Shown: in pieces, positions 4,593-6,850 of the stretch
Numbering within the stretch: the stretch's first letter is position 1
Layout: each line of letters starts with the position of its first letter
NCBI GenBank assembly: GCA_050289385.1
Contig: JBNKFQ010000343.1
Coordinates: 1 to 6,850, forward strand
Direction of reading: 5' to 3'
Source of the DNA: JBNKFQ01 sp050289385
Lineage (GTDB): Bacteria > Pseudomonadota > Gammaproteobacteria > Pseudomonadales > Porticoccaceae
Length of the DNA stretch: 6,850 bases
Translations under genes and position numbers: made by a program
The notes under the pieces: model-generated
What the model saw: only the letters and a program-made list of their open reading frames with translations
What the model was told of the DNA's origin: nothing
The model's database searches: none

Positions 4593-5711
4593 CTATTTGG
4601 CAAGATGTTTGTCAAAAAAATTGACAATGACGTTATTCGCCTCACGTGCTTCAGGAAATTCAGGGTTAATATGAAACACGTGATACATGCCTTCCCACAG
4701 GTGCAGATCTGCTTCCACTCCCAGCCTTACCAGTTGTGCATGAGTAACAAGAACCGAACTCAGGGAAAAATCACGTATGCCACCGTTGATCAATAAGGTG
4801 GGAGGGAATTTCGCCATGATCTCGTCGTAACTTCCCGGGCTATCAAGTGGACCACCCCGATTCACGCCTTTGTAGTAGGTGTGAGGAGGGCCGAAAGCGT
4901 TATCCCAGTCTGCTCCGAGCAGTGCTTCTGTAACGTATCCACCGTCACTTTGCATCCACTTGTAGCGTTCACCGTCAAGTGCCATCGTTGCACCGGTATA
5001 AAACAGACCAACGGCACCAGGCAAAGGCAAACCCTCTTTTTGAAACCAGGCAATCGACTGTGCGGCCAGCTTGCCGCCCCCGGAGCAGCCAAACAGACCT
5101 ATATTCTCGGGCTTGTATTTCTTGAGCACCTCCCTGTACACGGCCGCTACATCTTCACTCGCTGCCGGAAATGTATATTCGGGCCCCATTCGGTAATCGA
5201 TACTGATCACTTTGATTTTACCGATAGCTGCAGTTGGCATGGATTCCATATGGCTCCATGTGCGGGAACCATACATAATTGCACCGGCATGGAGGTTAAT
5301 TAATACACGGTTTTGGTTCTTTGGTGCGACACCGCCAACTGGCGTAAAAACTTCTGTATAGACTCCGGCCATTACCTCAGGCTTCATCACGACGTTATAT
5401 TGCGCCTTTGCTTTTTTATAAGCGGACGTTTCGTAATAAGCATTTGCCAGGCATAAACGTGTGGCAGCAATATCAGTTTTATTCGTACCTTCTATCGGGG
5501 GACACTTTTTTTGTACTTTTAAATATTCCCTGTTGTCACGTGAACGTTTTAACGCCGCCCTGGTTTCTTCGCTTAAATATGAAGACTCTGGCAAAGTAAA
5601 TGCGGGAACGTCGATGGTTCCATTCTCGGTAATATGTGGTTTATCTGTTGCGTAAGTGCCGCTGCTCAGCAAAGCACCTGTTATCAGAATTGTTATGTAA
5701 ATTTTAAGCAT
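4593..5711 (-). CDS. Exported alpha/beta hydrolase, HSL-like (hydrolase fold-3) family, probable esterase
   Basis: This 372-aa protein has a cleavable signal peptide (MLKIYITILITGALLSSGTYA, cleavage probably after residue 21), so it acts in the periplasm or outside. The hydrolase core starts near residue 115. It contains NLHAGAIMYGS (H141; the oxyanion-hole position, HGGG in most of the family), DYRMGPEYTFPAASED (172-187, the conserved DYRLAPEHPFPAA-type segment), the nucleophile elbow GCSGGG (S210; usually GDSAGG), an acid D314 in NGGIRDFS and H344 in EGMYHVFH. The triad Ser-Asp-His is therefore complete, but both signature motifs deviate. The roughly 90 residues after the signal form a helical N-terminal extension with two Cys (70, 87). 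The substrate is unknown; small carboxylic esters are typical. ATG 5711 is chosen because TAAGGAAA lies upstream at 7-nt spacing and the signal peptide begins there; the open frame continues to 5852 without signal-like sequence. Confidence 0.85.
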   Translation of the reverse strand: MLKIYITILITGALLSSGTYATDKPHITENGTIDVPAFTLPESSYLSEETRAALKRSRDNREYLKVQKKCPPIEGTNKTDIAATRLCLANAYYETSAYKKAKAQYNVVMKPEVMAGVYTEVFTPVGGVAPKNQNRVLINLHAGAIMYGSRTWSHMESMPTAAIGKIKVISIDYRMGPEYTFPAASEDVAAVYREVLKKYKPENIGLFGCSGGGKLAAQSIAWFQKEGLPLPGAVGLFYTGATMALDGERYKWMQSDGGYVTEALLGADWDNAFGPPHTYYKGVNRGGPLDSPGSYDEIMAKFPPTLLINGGIRDFSLSSVLVTHAQLVRLGVEADLHLWEGMYHVFHINPEFPEAREANNVIVNFFDKHLAK

Positions 5712-5718
5712 TGCCGGT

Positions 5719-5724
5719 TTCCTT
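5719..5724 (-). promoter_or_regulatory. Shine-Dalgarno that fixes the hydrolase start
   Basis: Read on the minus strand, AAGGAA lies 7 nt before ATG 5711. It places the start exactly at the signal peptide and excludes the 47-residue longer reading frame that opens at 5852. Confidence 0.65.
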
Positions 5725-5824
5725 ACTTGAGTTATGTTTCTGTCCGCAGTTGCGGCTGGATGGAAACAATTTTGAGGAGATATACCGGAATGTGCTGGCT
5801 GTTTTCGGACGTGAAATTTTAACA

Positions 5825-5857
5825 GTCCAGGGGCAGCCGCGAAATTCCACACTGGAC
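5825..5857. repeat. Inverted repeat in the hydrolase leader
   Basis: GTCCAG (5825-5830) is perfectly inverted as CTGGAC (5852-5857) with 21 nt between; the match extends by one more pair after a mismatch. It lies just downstream of a possible minus-strand -10 (TATAAT, 5871 to 5866) and about 115-145 bp ahead of the hydrolase ATG. It could be a leader hairpin or a regulator site. Confidence in function is low. Confidence 0.3.
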
Positions 5858-5865
5858 CGTTGTTA

Positions 5866-5871
5866 ATTATA
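5866..5871 (-). promoter_or_regulatory. Possible -10 element for the hydrolase gene in an AT-rich tract
   Basis: On the minus strand TATAAT (5871 to 5866) is a perfect -10 hexamer inside a strongly AT-rich tract (about 5862-5900) that could act as an UP-like element. No good -35 is seen at 16-18 bp. If used, transcription would begin near 5858 and leave a leader of roughly 147 nt. Such tracts contain chance -10 matches, so this is tentative. Confidence 0.3.
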
Positions 5872-5882
5872 AGTATTAATTA

Positions 5883-5899
5883 CAAATTTTTTTAATTTG
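5883..5899. terminator. AT-only palindrome after the DUF349 gene, weak terminator candidate
   Basis: CAAATT-TTTTT-AATTTG is a perfect 6-bp inverted repeat about 25 bp beyond the DUF349 stop (minus strand). On that strand the loop reads as five A residues and no U-run follows the stem, so it is unlikely to be an efficient intrinsic terminator. It may only reflect the AT-rich composition of the gap. Confidence 0.2.
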
Positions 5900-5921
5900 G
5901 TTGAATAACTGTCAATGAACT

Positions 5922-6850
5922 CTAATAGCTTGCTTTCTCAAGCCCTTTACAAAAGCGTTGCAGCCAGTCATGTGGTGGACGCAAGGAAATGCAATCGTTA
6001 ACCAGTGCAACAAGTGACTGCGCCTGATCGTCGCGTTGCTGCCCCATCGTGCTGGCCAACCGTTTCACTTGCCACTCCATACGCGCCTGCTTGTCTTGCT
6101 CGGGAGAATCAATATCCACCAATATTTCCATTGCGATACAAAGCTCCCGGAGCTGTTGTTCGTCTGCGTTTCCCGTTCCCTGTTGCCACCAGGCATCCAG
6201 CGCGTCGCCATCGACACCTTTTGGGAGTTCTCCTTCTTGTTGCCACAGGCTGGTCGCAGCATCGACATCAGTTGTTTTTGTGGCGCAAGCGGTCAATTTG
6301 TTTTGCAGATATTGCCAGCTGTCGCGCAGGCGCTGTTGACGCATCGATCTGGCACTTGCCTGAGCTTGTCGTTCGATATCGGCAAATTCCTTGCTCAAGC
6401 GAATATGTGCACCTTTGGGAAGATCAATGTCGCGAAAGGTCTGCTGTAGTTCACCAATCTTGTTTTCCAGATGTGGATCAGGATTGTCACTGTTTTGCTC
6501 CAGCAAGGTTTTTGCCTGATGCACCAACTGCTCAGCCTGTGCAACCTGGGCGTCTATTTCTGCCTTGTGTTGTTGTCTTTGTTCGCCCAAGTGGTTGAAT
6601 ACTGTGTCGCAGGCAGCGCGAAAATCTTTCCATAATTCCCGGTCCACTCTCACAGGTGTGATGCCAATCTGCTTCCACTGGCTTTGCAATAATTTGATCT
6701 GTTCCGTGGCCGGTTTTATATCCTTGTCCGGCGCACAGGCGCTGGCAACAGTTTTGGCACGTTCAACCAGAGCGGTTTTACTGGCGATATTGCGCTCATA
6801 TTCTTCTTTTATATGGCTGTATATTTTGTCGCTAATCGTTTGAAAAGCCT
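5922..6850 (-). CDS. DUF349 coiled-coil protein, N-terminus missing beyond the right edge
   Basis: The frame is open from the window edge (first full codon at 6848-6846) to a TAG at 5924-5922, giving 308 visible C-terminal residues. An internal TTG at 6689 is not a real start, because DUF349-like sequence continues upstream of it (YSHIKEEYERNIASKTALVERA). The repeat signature is clear: LLQSQWKQIGITPVRVDRELWKDFRAACDTVFNHL, with the conserved W, G, LW, F and C positions of DUF349. Then comes a long charged helical region with coiled-coil character (Q, E, K and A rich) and a C-terminal part with spaced Trp residues ending LEKASY. DUF349 proteins are large cytosolic helical proteins found in many proteobacteria and actinobacteria; I know of no established biochemical role. 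It is divergent in function from, though co-directional with, the hydrolase, 210 bp away. Confidence 0.85.
   Translation of the reverse strand, partial: AFQTISDKIYSHIKEEYERNIASKTALVERAKTVASACAPDKDIKPATEQIKLLQSQWKQIGITPVRVDRELWKDFRAACDTVFNHLGEQRQQHKAEIDAQVAQAEQLVHQAKTLLEQNSDNPDPHLENKIGELQQTFRDIDLPKGAHIRLSKEFADIERQAQASARSMRQQRLRDSWQYLQNKLTACATKTTDVDAATSLWQQEGELPKGVDGDALDAWWQQGTGNADEQQLRELCIAMEILVDIDSPEQDKQARMEWQVKRLASTMGQQRDDQAQSLVALVNDCISLRPPHDWLQRFCKGLEKASY

Noticed and set aside
5712..5852. 47-residue N-terminal extension of the hydrolase
   Set aside because: The signal peptide and a well-spaced Shine-Dalgarno place the start at 5711. The extension has no signal-like or conserved features and overlaps a likely leader.
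6005..6598. 197-residue plus-strand frame opposite the DUF349 gene
   Set aside because: It is antisense to a recognisable DUF349 protein. The translation is rich in Cys, Arg and Pro without domain features.

Overview
This 6.85 kb window looks like a gammaproteobacterial chromosome of moderate GC content. The case for that rests on a DjlA-type membrane J-protein (TerB plus J domain), an Atm1-type ABC exporter and a DUF349 coiled-coil protein, all with proteobacterial-looking sequence. The genus cannot be named from the sequence alone.

Layout. (1) 1-384: the end of an unrecognised reading frame, possibly a small single-pass membrane protein, running from the left edge. (2) 414-1480: a compact two-gene MNT-HEPN toxin-antitoxin type module. 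It holds a winged-helix/minimal nucleotidyltransferase fusion (460-1104) and an overlapping HEPN gene (1052-1480). Just upstream is a good sigma70-like promoter (TTGAAA, 17 bp, TATAGT) interleaved with two 17-bp imperfect palindromes whose centres lie 21 bp apart, which looks like an autoregulatory operator. (3) 1506-1653: a 140-bp MITE-like element with 15-bp imperfect terminal inverted repeats, an internal inverted repeat and a TGTA direct repeat on both sides. It ends 27 bp before the next gene. (4) 1677-3551: an Atm1/HMT1-type ABC half-transporter with an unusual insertion of about 23 residues at the start of its ATPase domain. (5) 3710-4489: djlA, starting at TTG behind a strong Shine-Dalgarno. 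(6) 4545-4568: a perfect 9-bp stem-loop in the convergent gap. (7) 4593-5711, minus strand: an exported alpha/beta hydrolase of the HSL-like family with atypical HAGA and GCSGGG motifs. (8) 5922-6850, minus strand: a DUF349 protein whose N-terminus lies beyond the right edge.

The HEPN/MNT pair with its control region and the adjacent MITE form the accessory part. The ABC exporter, djlA, hydrolase and DUF349 genes look like ordinary chromosomal genes with no obvious shared pathway. The most interesting points are the promoter/operator architecture of the HEPN/MNT module and the R-x4-Y form of the HEPN motif, where the usual catalytic His is Tyr. A wholly new system is not evident. The module is a variant of a known class, with features that can be tested.
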